Source of the DNA: Falciphora oryzae
Lineage: Eukaryota; Ascomycota; Sordariomycetes; Magnaporthales; Magnaporthaceae
DNA: 64,000 bases
Assembly (NCBI GenBank): GCA_000733355.1
Contig: JNVV01000083.1
Span: forward strand, 1-64,000
Reading direction: 5' to 3'
The notes beneath the pieces were generated by a model. The model worked only from the letters and a program-made list of their open reading frames with translations. It made no database searches and was not told the origin of the DNA. Shown here piece by piece: positions 44,628 to 56,215 of the stretch. Positions within the stretch are counted from its first letter, which is position 1, and each line of letters opens with the position of its first letter. Position numbers and translations under genes: made by a program.

Positions 44628-45585
44628 ATCCCTAGCGTAGCTTTTCCAAAAATCCAAGACCTTTCCTTTATGTGTCTCGTGATCCTATGCCCCGCTTACG
44701 CGACTGTAAGATTTGTTGTTAATCAAACAGTAAGGCAAGATTAAGCCGTTAAACCTGGTCTATATGTATATCACTTTTATTATAAATTATTATTATGCTA
44801 GTCTTTTAGTACTTCTACGAAGTAGAGGTAGCAATAATTTATAATAACTATAATAATATTAGAATATATTCATAATATTATTAACTATACTAATTTCACA
44901 ATAATTAAACTCTTACCTAAAATATTTATATTTTATATTAAAAATAAAACAATATTACATTTGATTTTACATAAGATTAAAGGTTGCTTATTTAGTAGCT
45001 TGCTTATTTCTCTGACCCAAAGGGTCAGAAGCAGCGTACTTCGTAGAACACCCATAATTAATCGTCTGTTAAATTACAAACAAAAAAATAATAAATAAAT
45101 ATTTATTTATTATTAAAATAATAATAATATTAGTTTACACCTAACGACAGCTCTGTCATATTCCGTATATCTATGTCGAGCGATAGCTTGCTTATTTCTA
45201 CCCAAAGGGTCAGAAGCAACTAATTAGATGTAAATTATTTGTTGGACACACCCATTTACTCTTTGTGGGGTCTGTGCCCCGCATAAACTGTCTCCTAGCA
45301 AATGTTCCCCTCTTACAGGGTCTTATTATATACAACCCTTAAAGTCAATTGTATAAACCCTAAATAAGAGCTTACGCCTATAATATAGTATCCAAATAAA
45401 GGTATTTCAATTTCATCGCATTAATTACCTTATATTCTAAAAGTTGTCACTACTATACTCAATAATTAGTAACAGTAAAGCTGCATAGGGTCTTCTCGTC
45501 TATCTAGAGGTAAACTGTATCTGCACAGTTATTCCAATTTCACTGAGTCAATCATAGAGACAGCTGTTGTATCGTTACATCATTC
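44628..45585 (-). rRNA. rnl: rnl exon 3
   Basis: Contains GACTCAGTGAAATTGGAATA, AGACGAGAAGACCCTATGCA and ends CTACGCTAGGGAT, diagnostic for domains IV-V of large rRNA. GC palindromes (CCCAAAGGGT type at 45002-45055 and 45185-45220) sit in variable regions. The 5' border (about 45585) is approximate. Confidence 0.9.
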
Positions 45586-47419
45586 CGTTCCACAACTTTA
45601 ACCTTAGTTGAAAACCTTAGGTTTAGGATGTTATGGTTATTCTTTAAGCTTAACTTACTTGTTTATTTCTTTTAAGCGCCAATTTCTTGGTGACTAGAGC
45701 ACACCTTACAGTATTAAATAGTTAAGTTAATACTGAAGAAGCATCTGCTCGTTGCTCTTTTACAGTAAATAATACTGATTTAGATCCGCGGTAACCTATT
45801 TTCATTTCTTCTATTCATTCGCTTATTACTGTACCTGAGTAATTACTTCAGCCACTCAAATATTTTCATATTTGGTTTAGTACGAATGACTTTAAGGTGT
45901 TCCCGGAGTTTGCTTCTTTATTGCACAAAAGGTTAGTTTCCTAATCTAACCTTTTATTATAAAAATATACCCATATTAAAACTTCACTATAAACCATAAC
46001 TTTATCGGTGAAGAAAAAGCACTATAAATTAAATTAACTTTATTAAATATTTCTCTCTAAATAATTTACCATTCTCAGCATAAATTTTTATTGTTTGACC
46101 CGTAGTATTAATTTCAGGAGCGAAAGATAAAGCAGCTTTCCTAATCGTAGGATATACTACAGTACTTCCTGTAAGTACGTTAGTAACAGACACTTGTATG
46201 CTTTTACTTGCAATATGTACAGTTTCTTCACTTCCCCATTTACAAATAAAACCGTGATAAGGTTTACCTGATTCAATGTACCTGTATAAAGTTGTTTTAT
46301 TAGAAGGGGCAACGGTGTTTAAAAAAGTTAAACAATCATTAATACTATTAAAATACTTAATATCATTAACATCGTTTTCAGATGTTATAATAACTTTACG
46401 AGTATTAGCACAAGCTCCCTTCTTAGTTCTTTCTTCTAATCTATCTTTTTCTAATAGATTTAATACATTGGTAATAGACATATTACACTCTCTAGCTCCC
46501 TTAATGGGTTTATCCGTAAAGATATACTTTCCTAAATAAACAGCACCTGTTTTAATACTCTGGTTAAATATACTATGGTGTATTCTCAAATTAAATATAA
46601 AATCTTCTTGTGTATCAGATGAATATATTAACTCTGAGAAGTCTTTAGTATACATAAATAAAGCTTTAGATCTTGAACCTGAAATTTTATTTACCACTTT
46701 TAAAGTATTAAGATTAAACTTAGAACTGTATTGCAATAAAAAGTATTGTTCTATGCTTAATTCTAGAGAATCGTAATAATTATCTGTCAGAGGGATAACT
46801 TCTAAAGTAAATTCATTTACACCTTCTTTTTTAAGAAAAGGAATAAATTTACCAACGTCCTGGTGTGTACCTTTAAAATATCCTATCAATCTACGAGCCA
46901 AGGAAGAAGAAGATCCAACATACATGCTACCAGAAGGTATATGAGTTCATATATAAACTCCTGCTAAACATCTTTCATTTCTTATTGTTCCTATACACTC
47001 TAAAAACTTATCTGAGATTATAGTATCTTTATTTAAATTTGAAAATAAAATCCGAGGTTTATTTAAAATTTCACTCAGAAGATTCTGAGAAACAACAACT
47101 CCTGAAAATGATAAAACATCATTAACTTGAGCTGCTGTTATTGGCTTTTGGCTACTTGAATACTTAATAGCTAATTCATACCCACTACTTTTAAAACAAT
47201 TATCTGAATTTTTATCAGATTTTCTTTGGCTAATTAAAGCTCAGTCTTTTAGACTTCTGCTTCAAATTACTGGAAAATATCATTCATTAAAAGATGTAAA
47301 TAGATATTTACATCTTAATGTTACAGAATTAGAACAATTTATAATTTTTGTGTTTTTTAATAATTTCATGATTTTCTTTTTTTTTTGTTTGGATATCTTA
47401 TAATATTTTTATAATAATG
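45586..47419 (-). other. Group I intron rnl-i2
   Basis: About 1834 nt. Core at 45680-45930 of the GAGCAACGAG family. Inserted near the conserved GCATGAAT of domain IV. Hosts a GIY-YIG gene. Confidence 0.85.
46029..47369 (-). CDS. GIY-YIG homing endonuclease (rnl-i2)
   Basis: ATG 47369 to TAA 46029, 446 aa, no breaks. GVYIWTHIPSGSMYVGSSSS (near 46950-46890) is the GIY-YIG motif, then LSIEQYFLLQYSSKFNLNTL. Two C-terminal DNA-binding units (YFNSINDCLTFLNTVAPSNK and YPTIRKAALSFAPEINTTGQ) follow. The 130-residue N-terminal extension is not recognised. Confidence 0.85.
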
Positions 47420-48650
47420 ATTCATGCAAGACCGCATTTAACGGCCAAGGCATTTCGCTACCTTAGGACCCTCACGTTAAGGCCGCCATTCATCGGGGTT
47501 TCCTGCAACACCAAACCTTTAAAAATTTAGTTATCTTCGTTAACCAGCCGACATCGGGCAGATTTCACACTCAATACTTAGATTTATCATCTTTTTGCAA
47601 AGTGCTTTGTTTTAATTAAACAGTCGTACAACACTATTTCATGCTTCTTCCTTTTTACTTGATATTAATCAAGAATAATGAGCCCTCCTTATTCCTAAGT
47701 TACGGTAGTTATTTTGCCGAGTTCCTTTATGATTGTTATCTCATTTACGCCTTCGTATCCTCTACTAGCTTACTTGTTGCAGCATCTAGGTACGGTTGAC
47801 ACTTATATTTTCTTCATCTTTTTAGTTTATTGGTCCATATTTATGTCTTATTAAAAATATTTCCTGCACACTTTTCACTTAAAAATGTTGTCTTTTTAAT
47901 TTAAGATTTTCTCATCATTTTAACCTTCAGGTTAAAAAACTTAGAGGCCGTTACTTTACTTAGCCATAAGCTTAAGGCGAGAGTATAAACTCTTTTTAGT
48001 TACTCATGTCACCATTATCACTTGAGTTATATTATAATTTTCTTAAAAATAAGAAAAATCTCATATAAACCCAACGTTCTGCTACCCCATAAATAACATA
48101 ATAAATTATCTTAATTTATGGACAAGGTATCGGTATATTATTTAGATCCGTTATATTTTCGATGCTTTTAAAACTTAACAAGCGCTCTGTTACGAGGTCT
48201 TTAAATTATGGCTGCCTCCAAGCCTATCTCCTTGTCGACTTAAATAAAAACCTTCTTAATTTCACTTAATAATAATTTTGGAACCTTAACTCTTGTTCTG
48301 GGCTGTTTCCCTTTTGACATACAACCTTATCATTCTATGTCCGATCATTCAATATTCATCTTTGCCATTCCGAGTCTACATACTCACCGATAAAATCTTC
48401 ACGATCCCCCGATCTATACAAGAATAAAATGTATTTTCATGTGCATAAGAAGCACTACCTAGTAAGCTAAGAGCACTACTTTAATTCACATGAAAAATTT
48501 ACATCTTGTCTGAGATTAAGTTCTGTACCTGCTAAGATGTTATTAAAATTGCCTACTTTTATAGGTTTCGCAGAAACAGATTTGACCCCTTTAACCATTA
48601 AAGGTAAAGCTGGGGCCCTTCTCCCTAAATAGCTATTATATTATGCTATC
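47420..48650 (-). rRNA. rnl: rnl exon 2
   Basis: From CTATTTAGGGAGAAGG (near 48630) to GGTCCTAAGGTAGCGAAATG and the end GCATGAAT at 47420. Borders on the 5' side approximate (about 20 nt). Confidence 0.87.
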
Positions 48651-48672
48651 CATTTAACGAATAATTAAGTAT

Positions 48673-49408
48673 TTATTTAGTTGTTACAAGGTATACCCCT
48701 TGTATCAATTTATTGCTATCAATATATTTTCTTACTGCTGGTCTACTTACTCCTATGAATTTAGCTGCATCAGTTAAACTTGCAAATTCTAACTCTTCAT
48801 TAGTATCTACATTTTTAACTATCACAGTAACACCTCTAAGAGCTATAGCCGCAGATGATATTTTAGATCGAGTCTCAGCTGAAAGTATAATACCTTTACG
48901 AGCATCAGAAATCTTTTGCTTATCTTCTTCTGTAAGTACTCGACCTGTTGCAGCTATTGACAAATTTTTTTTTGTGTCGTCACTAACTTTTCTTTCATTT
49001 TTAAAGAAATCCAAAGTAGTTTCAGTATGTTTATATCCTAAAGAAGAACCCGCTTGTTCTAAAATATTATATTCTGGCTTTAACTTAGAAAAATAATACT
49101 GTTCTCTTGTTATAGGATTTACACCTTCTTCACAGTATTCCAGTATTTCTAAAGTAAAGTTTTCTGGCGAAGCATCCATACTTTAAAAGAGCAAGATGAA
49201 TAGGTGTTCTTCTTTCAGCTAAATGCTTTAAATTGAAATATTTATAAAATCTATTTGTACAGTTAATAGTGCTACCTATATAAGTTTTATTATTACACTT
49301 ATTAACTAAACGATATACAGCGGCTCTATCTCGATTCTCTTTTAATAAACGAGCTTTATCTAAACCGCAATTATAAACAGTTACAGGTTTCATTTGATTA
49401 GATGAATT
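48673..49408 (-). pseudogene. GIY-YIG gene of rnl-i1 broken by a GCGAAGC insertion
   Basis: Starts at ATG 49411-type MNSSNQMKPVTVYNCGLDKA (longer frame to 49465), AVYRLVN ... TYIGSTI is the GIY-YIG motif. After HLALLKYG an 11-bp insert (TGGCGAAGCAT on plus, 49163-49173) shifts the frame; the protein resumes as ENFTLEILEYCEEG, REQYYFSKLKPEYNILEQAG and a helix-turn-helix (FASLTDAAKFIGVSRPAVRK) to TAA 48673. Confidence 0.82.
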
Positions 49409-49436
49409 CATTTTTATTTTTTTTTTATTTTTAGAT

Positions 49437-49473
49437 GAATACTTTTTACGTATTAGCGTTAACAATATAACGA
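49437..49473 (-). promoter_or_regulatory. Leader shared with the acidic ORF at 5317-6180
   Basis: Counterpart of 6201-6237, nearly identical, 27 bp upstream of the MNSSNQ start. The copies have no other similarity around them. Confidence 0.35.
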
Positions 49474-49875
49474 AATAATTTATAATTTATTATTGGATTA
49501 TAATCCAATAAAAACGAAATGCTAATTTAAAGAATATTGATATGATTAAATACTTAATTATTCTGCACCCTTTAGGGTGAGGCTTGACTATACCTTAAAC
49601 GCTATGAAAATAACGTCAACCAACATCTAGTCGATGAACTGCATACCTAAGATTAAATATCAGGTACTTGGCTGCGGATTACCCATTTCCTTTCGTGCAT
49701 CTATCTCTATTTTACCATACCACGAGTCATTAACTGTGCCACAAGATGTGTTACCACTCTTGTTTGGTTGAGATAGCTTTAGGGCTTTCCCGTCAATTTG
49801 ATGGTTTATAGTAGGCGGGTAGCAACCCACCTACCTGCTGGCCATAAAGGCTGCTTAGACCTTATTCTTTACCAG

Positions 49876-50470
49876 CTATCCTAGTCAGAATTGTCTTTCA
49901 CTTACTTACCATAACTCTTCGGATATCTTTGCGACGATAACCCGTTCGGACCGTTATAGTCCTGGTTATAGTAAGATCACTAGGCTTCGGGTCTAACTTT
50001 AGACACTATTCATTCTTTTATGATCAGTTTAATTACGCAATTAGCTTGCATCTAATGTTAACTTGGTGACCCATTATGCAAAAGGTACGCTCTTACATTT
50101 ATTGCTCGAGCTGCTTATAAAACTACTATTTCAATTATCAATTCCCTCACGGTACTTTCCACTACTGCTTATGTATTATATTTAGCCTTAGAGGAAGGTT
50201 CCCCTTATTATTCAAACAGTTTTATTACCATTTTACTTATTAGGCTTATCTATTTTCGTTCACACTAATTATAGAATCTCTTTTGATTTCTTTTCCTGAA
50301 GCTAATAAGATATTTCACTTCGCTTCGTTTATTACTTAATTTCTCTAAGAGTTAATATGTTGACCAAATTTATATATATATATGTAATATTATAAAAATA
50401 AAGTTAAAATTAAATTTATTACAAATTTATATATATATAAAAATGTTATAAATTTACACTCTTTAATACA
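49876..50470 (-). rRNA. rnl: rnl exon 1 (5' end of large rRNA)
   Basis: Includes AACGAAGCGAAGTGAAATAT, TTCAGGAAAAGAAATCAAAA, GGGGAACCTTCCTCTAAGGC, GGAAAGTACCGTGAGGGAAT, all conserved in domain I-II. The 5' end near 50470 is a guess; AT-only repeats (50380-50450) precede it. Confidence 0.85.
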
Positions 50471-50573
50471 TAGCATAGATATCCATAATAGTTTCTTTAT
50501 ATACTTAAATACATAAATTATGTATAAATATTTATATTATATCCTGTTTCATTTCTTAATAATTTTAATTACT

Positions 50574-50644
50574 CGGATTATTAGGAATCGAACCCAACTA
50601 TTTCCCAACCCAAATGAGACGCCTAACCGCCCGGCTCTAATCCG
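50574..50644 (-). tRNA. trnP: tRNA-Pro(UGG)
   Basis: Acceptor CGGATTA/TAATCCG, anticodon stem TCTCA/TGGGA with loop TTTGGGT, T-loop TTCGATT. Confidence 0.92.
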
Positions 50645-51096
50645 TACTCTTATAATTTTTGTTGCTGGCTACTATAAAATAAGAAGTAAGCACACTACGT
50701 ACGAAGTAAGCATAAAAACATACTTTATAATAAATAAGATTATTATATTATTTATGTGTAGTAGTACTTCGTTCTAGTGTGCTTCTGACCCTTTGGGTAG
50801 AAATAAGCCTACTGCTTCATACGAAGTAGGCTGGCTTACTACGCTACTATGAAATAATATTTATTCCTATGGAGTACTTCGTATGAAGTACGCTATACTT
50901 CGTGTTTACTTCTAGCGAAGCGTACTTCCTATGGAGTAAGCAGTACTGTTAATGCTAATGCTAATGCTAATGCTTACTGCTTATTTCTGCTACGAAGTAC
51001 TACGAAGTAGTACTTCGTAGAAGTAGCGTAGTAAGCCAGCAGTGAAACGCTACGAACTAAGCAAGCCTATCCAGCTATCCTTTAAGATACTACTCA
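50645..51096. repeat. Repeat-rich spacer
   Basis: No gene. CCCTTTGGGT palindrome near 50790, TAATGC tandem repeats at 50949-50975, TACGAAGTA hairpins at 50985-51030. Confidence 0.7.
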
Positions 51097-51180
51097 GAGA
51101 ATATCCGATTCGAACGGATGGAACCTTTATAGATTCAATAAAACTCAAACTTACCTCCTTAGACCACTCGGACAATTCTC
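51097..51180 (-). tRNA. trnS: tRNA-Ser(UGA)
   Basis: Class II, 84 nt, acceptor GAGAATT/ATATTCTC, anticodon loop TTTGAGT, T-arm ATCCG TTCGAAT CGGAT. Confidence 0.92.
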
Positions 51181-51183
51181 TTT

Positions 51184-51252
51184 AATTCTTCCAAGACTCG
51201 AACTTGAATATCATTCTTATCAAAAATGCGTTTTACCCTTAAACTAAAGAAT
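51184..51252 (-). tRNA. trnI: tRNA-Ile(GAU)
   Basis: Acceptor AATTCTT/GAAGAATT, anticodon stem CATTT/GAATG with loop TTGATAA, T-loop TTCGAGT. Confidence 0.9.
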
Positions 51253-51625
51253 TATAAAATAAGTAATTACAACACTCAACCTACTCTGAAAAACCAGCTT
51301 CTATAATTATTGAGCTAATTTTTTTTTATTATGTAGTAGTGCTTACTTCTTATTTCATAGTAGCCAGCAACACAAGCAAATAAGCAAGCAAACCTTACTT
51401 CTATCCTGGCTTACTTCTGTATCCTGCTACGCTGCTACGCTGCTACTAATACGCACTACGCTGCTACTAATACTGTACGAAGTACTGCTTACTCATACGG
51501 AGTAAGCAGTACTACTATTAAATAAGAAATAAGCACGCTACTTCGTAGAAATAATAAGTAAACACTACCATTCGCGCATACGAAGTATGCATAGAATAAG
51601 CATAATTACTATACTATTATATAAT
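51253..51625. repeat. Repeat-rich spacer
   Basis: No gene; short palindromes and CTGCTACTAATACG units near 51425-51480. Confidence 0.65.
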
Positions 51626-51696
51626 GAGAGATAAGTGATTCGAACACTTAACCTACTGTGTGTAAAACAGTCTTTCTACCATTGAAATAATCTCCC
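51626..51696 (-). tRNA. trnV: tRNA-Val(UAC)
   Basis: Anticodon stem ACTGT/ACAGT with loop TTTACAC, T-arm AAGTG TTCGAAT CACTT. Confidence 0.92.
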
Positions 51697-51934
51697 TTTA
51701 TTATTTTTGTTTTGTTTTGTAGGCGTACTTCGTAGCTTACTACGAAGTAAGCATTGTTTTGTTAGATATGTAGCTTTAGCTGTAGTACTTCGTAGTACTT
51801 CGTAGCCTACCACCAAATAATAATTATTATTAAGATTTATTTTCTTCATGTTTTGGTTTTATAGTTATTACTATTGCACCTACCACTAAACACTACTAAA
51901 CACTGGATTTTTAATTATTTAATTTATTATGTTA

Positions 51935-52990
51935 TTAATCTTTTCTTCCTTTATTCATTGCGCAAGCAACAGATTTAATTAATTTTAATTTAGATATACC
52001 TTCTTCAGTTAAATGTGCTTTGTCTTTAATTAGTAGCTTCGCTACACATGCCTTACAAAAATCGAGGAAATTTAATAATTTACTACTCTGTAAAGGGTAA
52101 TTAGTAAAAAATGGAATTACATTTTCCAATATTATTTGTAAATCCTCTATTCTTATTCTAACTGTGTCTTTAGACTTCTCAGATATTAATACACCATAAC
52201 CTAAGTATTCTATAATTAATTGAAATAACGACAAATCTCTTGAGTGTTGTGTAAGACTAAATAACGCTGTAGCTCAATAACCGCTTTTGTTTCTATTCAA
52301 TCTAATATTAATAAAGAAACACCCTTCTGCATCCGTAAACCCTGCTAACCATTCTGGAGTAATATTTTCTTTCGTCAAATCTGGAACTACGGGCACATCT
52401 ATATTTATTAGAGGGATTAGTATAAGAATCTACTGTTGTTTTCTTATTCATTACCGCTCTAATACTTACAATTCTTTGCAATCCTTCTTCTGTTAAATGT
52501 TTTTTTTTTCAGACATTAAACTGATAATTCATTTAAAAAGTAAAAAATTTACTCTTTTTATTGTTAATAAAGAGTACTTTTCAAAATGGGGGTATAATTA
52601 CATTTAATAGATCTTTTATAGAATTTACAGCAAAGATTGCATGACCTTTGTTCTCCAAACTATAAACATTACCAACACCAAAAAACTCCTGGATTCTATA
52701 TAATAAATCTATATCTCTACTATGTAATTCTATAGCAAATGTAGGAACTATAAGTCAACCTATTTTACTATTTTTAGATTTACAAATAGACACTGAAAAA
52801 GATCCTTCACCATCTGTGTGCTTACGCAGTAGCGCTTACTATTTCAGGCGAAGCAGTAAGCGCGGCTACTGCTAAGCGCTACTGCGTAAGCACCCGTAAC
52901 TCAATTAGGATGTAATTTTTTATCACCTGCTATTATCGTACCATAAGATCTAACATTAGCAGGTAATTTTATAAGTTTCTTTTTATTAAA
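51935..52990 (-). pseudogene. Broken LAGLIDADG gene downstream of nad6
   Basis: After NWVTG the first motif is split by a 75-80 bp GC-rich element (about 52816-52895) and resumes as TDGEGSFSVSICKSK. A one-base shift at a run of five (near 52590) follows. Second motif [12 protein letters not shown] near 52345. Small palindromes add CVAKL (near 52035) and ACAM (near 51965) in frame. Ends KGRKD, TAA 51935. Not in an intron; it follows the nad6 stop by about 10 bp. Confidence 0.8.
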
Positions 52991-53000
52991 CCGATTACTA

Positions 53001-53549
53001 CTAACTCCTCCCTCCTATACCGTTAACAGAACTAGCGGAACCCGCGGAATCGGTTCCTTTGCTAATAGTTATAACTATACTTCCGACCATCGCTAATAAA
53101 AGAATAAAACTAGCCATTATAAGTCATACATTGTAGTTTGTATACATCACATTTCCTATACTTGTCATATGTCCCATTTCGGCTAAATTTCCGTCTCATA
53201 ATGCTCCTGTTACATAATAAATATTATCGCTATTTAAGCCGGCTTCGCTACCATAATTTGAATCTATATTAGAGCTACCCTTAAACATATTAATATTATA
53301 AGGCAATACCTTAGAGAAAGAATAATTAAATAATAATATAATATTAATAGCTAAAAGCATACTATTTCTAGTATTACTTTCTAATTCACTTATTCTTATA
53401 TTAATTAACATTAATATAAATAAGAATAAAATTGATACAGCACCAATATAAACAATTAAATAAGATAACCCTATAAAAGTTAAACCAATTATAATTAAAT
53501 AAGAAGATATACCTGCAAATAAACCTATTAAAAATAATACTGATACTAT
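53001..53549 (-). CDS. nad6: nad6 exon 2
   Basis: Codes IVSVLFLIGLFAGISSYLII through LSYLIVYIGAVSILFLFILM to TAG 53001 (followed by TAG TAA). Exons sum to 669 nt, 222 aa. Confidence 0.93.
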
Positions 53550-55300
53550 CCTTTCACCAAATTTACCATACAAAATAAAAAGATCTATAAAATAAATAAT
53601 TGATTGTTACCTTTAACCTCTAGACATATCGAAGAACTAATAACCTAAATATGTCTATAGCCAAAAAGGAGGAGCTTGCTTCTATCCTAAAGGATAAGAA
53701 GTAACAAATAAATCAATTATAAAAAAAATACAATACGTTACTACACTTCGTGCTACGCAGAGCATAATTAGTCTGGCCTTTATTAGTATCTTCTGGTTTC
53801 ACACGCAGTAATGAATACTACGTAGCAAGCATTAGAAGTACCAAATTGAAAGCAGCCCTTAAATCTATAGTTATTAGGGGTGCTTACTTCGTAGCATGCA
53901 GCACCAATTACATCCTTAACTATGTATCCGATATTACTTAATACTGTGTTACATTATTCATCTAAAGAGTCCAAATCCTCTCTACCAGTATTCATGGACG
54001 ATTTAAGCTCTATTAACTGATTTAATCCTTCTTTAGTTAAATGTAACTTATTCTTCATCAATTCTGTAGCTTTTACAAAATCTAAAAAATTCAGTAATTT
54101 ATCACCTTGTATAGGATATTTCATCAATAAAGGTATAATTTTGTCGGTCAAGTCTGATAATTTAACAACTAGAAAATCCACCGCATTTTTATTAATACAG
54201 ACTTTACCGCAACCCAAGTATTCCATTAAATTTATCATTAATAGCTTGTCCCGTGTATGTTGAGTTAATAGAAATCTTAATTGTACTTGCTTTCCTGATT
54301 TTAAAGTTTGAGACTTATGTATACGAATACTAAAACAACCTTCACCGGAAGTAAACCCTGCAAACCAGTAAGGATTTGGCACAGTGTTTCTTTCTATAAT
54401 AGATAAAACCATAGGTACGATGTCAGGAAATAAGGTTTTTAACTCCTTACTAAGCCCTTTATTCATTGAAGCTTTAATAGAAACCAGTTTATTTAACCCT
54501 TCCAAGGTTAAATGCTCTTTATTAATTACCATTAAAATACCCTTTTTAAATAATTCAAAATCTTTCTGTTTTTGAGTTATTAAAGGGTAATTATTAAAGT
54601 GAGCCATTATTACCTGCAATTCTTTAAGAGATTCTACTCTAAACTGAACACCATCACTACCTTGTTTGTAAATTTTACCTACACCTAAAGTTCTTTGAAT
54701 ACTCTCCAATAAAGCTAAATCCTTTTTATGAAGCCCTATTGAAAAACCATATTGAATTTTTCATTTAGATGAATATTTATCACTGGATCTAATTCCTATA
54801 GAAAAAGACCCTTCAGCATCCGTAAACCCTGTCACAAACCATGGATTTAATTTGTGTGAAGGTGAACTATCTACCGTAGACATAGTTGACATTAAATAAC
54901 GTTGTATAGATCTTTTTATTTGGTGGTTAGGAAGGAGTTTGGTTAAAAATTTTATTTCAAAATTAACCAGAGTACATCTTAAACCTAGCACTAGAGGACT
55001 AGATCAACTACCGTATACTCGTTGCTCTTTTACAACAATACTTCCTGGCTGAGGGACGAATATTGTTGACTTAGATCCGCGATTACCTATTTTTCTTTGG
55101 TCTATCTTTTGACTTGTTACCATACCTGAGTGATTAATTCAGCCACCGTTGGATTTTAAACCTTTTCCTATCATTATCAACACACGATAAGCAGCAGAAA
55201 AAAGTGTATATATCCACCGGCTTGGTATCAAAAGCTTTAAGGCTTCCCCGGAGTTTGGCAGTTTTTCCCATACTAAAGGAAGTTTCCCAGGCTTCCCTAT
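53550..55300 (-). other. Group I intron nad6-i1
   Basis: 1751 nt; exon ends CCT, intron ends G. Core at 54950-55275 of the GAGCAACGAG family. The 3' 400 nt after the endonuclease stop contain repeats and no ORF. Confidence 0.88.
53954..55300 (-). CDS. LAGLIDADG homing endonuclease (nad6-i1), in frame with exon 1
   Basis: All segments share the exon 1 frame from [15 protein letters not shown] through the core ([17 protein letters not shown]) to TAA 53954 ([10 protein letters not shown]). Motifs [13 protein letters not shown] near 54835 and [12 protein letters not shown] near 54350. No breaks or palindromic inserts in the nuclease domains. The best candidate for an active LAGLIDADG enzyme in the window. 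Confidence 0.88.
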
Positions 55301-55420
55301 AGGATTTTTACTAACAATTACAAATATGGCACATAAAACAGAAAATAAAGAAATTACACTTAAAATGTCTATATTATAACCATTTGTATAAAATTCGAAT
55401 ACTAAATATAAATTATTCAT
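55301..55420 (-). CDS. nad6: nad6 exon 1
   Basis: ATG 55420, 40 codons (MNNLYLVFEFYTNGYNIDIL ... VIVSKNP). Complex I membrane subunit 6. Confidence 0.94.
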
Positions 55421-55538
55421 ATTTTTTTTTTAATAATCTCCTTAATAAAGTTTAGTTTTTAATATCTATAATAACTATATATATACTATATTAGTATAAT
55501 TACCAATATAATCACATTAATACTAAATATTAATTCGG

Positions 55539-55613
55539 AAAAGAGAGGAATCGAACCTCCAGGTGTAAAACACAATATTTAGCAAATATCTTACCTTACC
55601 AATGGAAACTTTT
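55539..55613 (-). tRNA. trnS: tRNA-Ser(GCU)
   Basis: Acceptor AAAAGTT/CTCTTTT, anticodon stem GATAT/ATATT with loop TTGCTAA, T-arm GGAGG TTCGATT CCTCT. Confidence 0.88.
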
Positions 55614-55713
55614 CCTTCCTTCGTGCTGTACTTCTAATACTATGAAATAAGAAGTAGGCAGGCTTACTTCTACTGCTGGCTTCTATGAAATAAGCCAGCC
55701 AGCAGATGCTACG

Positions 55714-55783
55714 AACTAGACCGGATTCGAACCGGCATCTATTCCCGTGACAAGGGAATCCTTTACCAATTAAGTTACTAGAT
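55714..55783 (-). tRNA. trnD: tRNA-Asp(GUC)
   Basis: Anticodon stem TTCCC/GGGAA with loop TTGTCAC, T-arm GCCGG TTCGAAT CCGGT; acceptor with two mismatches. Confidence 0.87.
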
Positions 55784-55963
55784 CTTTATACAAATAAGAG
55801 CTAGCTTTAACTCACTTACCCTTAAGGATAATGCTTAATGTTGCTTTTAACCCTAAAGTTTAGCTGCAGCTGGTGCAGTTGTAGCCGCAGCTGGCTTCTT
55901 ACTTCGTATGAAATAAGCAAACCATCAACTATACAATCCTAGGTAAAATTAACTATTGTATAT

Positions 55964-56033
55964 ACGATTAGTCGGACTCGAACCGACATACGCTGTTTGG
56001 AAGACAGTAATCCTACCATTAAATGATAATCGT
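55964..56033 (-). tRNA. trnG: tRNA-Gly(UCC)
   Basis: Acceptor ACGATTA/TAATCGT, anticodon stem CTGT/ACAG with loop CTTCCAA, T-arm GTCGG TTCGAGT CCGAC. Confidence 0.92.
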
Positions 56034-56215
56034 TTTGTTATTTCTGCTGGCTGCTGGTTTAGCAGCCAGCGTACGAAGACTTCGTACGCTACATATAATA
56101 ACAAACTTTTTGTATTCATACATAAATATGCTTGCTAAATAGCAAGCTACTACAAAAATATTTTATTTAATTAAAATTAAAATTAACATATAAACCTGCT
56201 TTATAGTACTATATA

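Larger units (their letters stand above)
48651..49875 (-). other. Group I intron rnl-i1 (IC-like core)
   Basis: Core at 49570-49810 with AAATTGACGGGAAAGCCC, GGGTAATCCGCAGCCAAG and GTTCATCGACTAGATG, GGTATAGTC, a classic IC-type group I set. Borders approximate. Confidence 0.85.
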
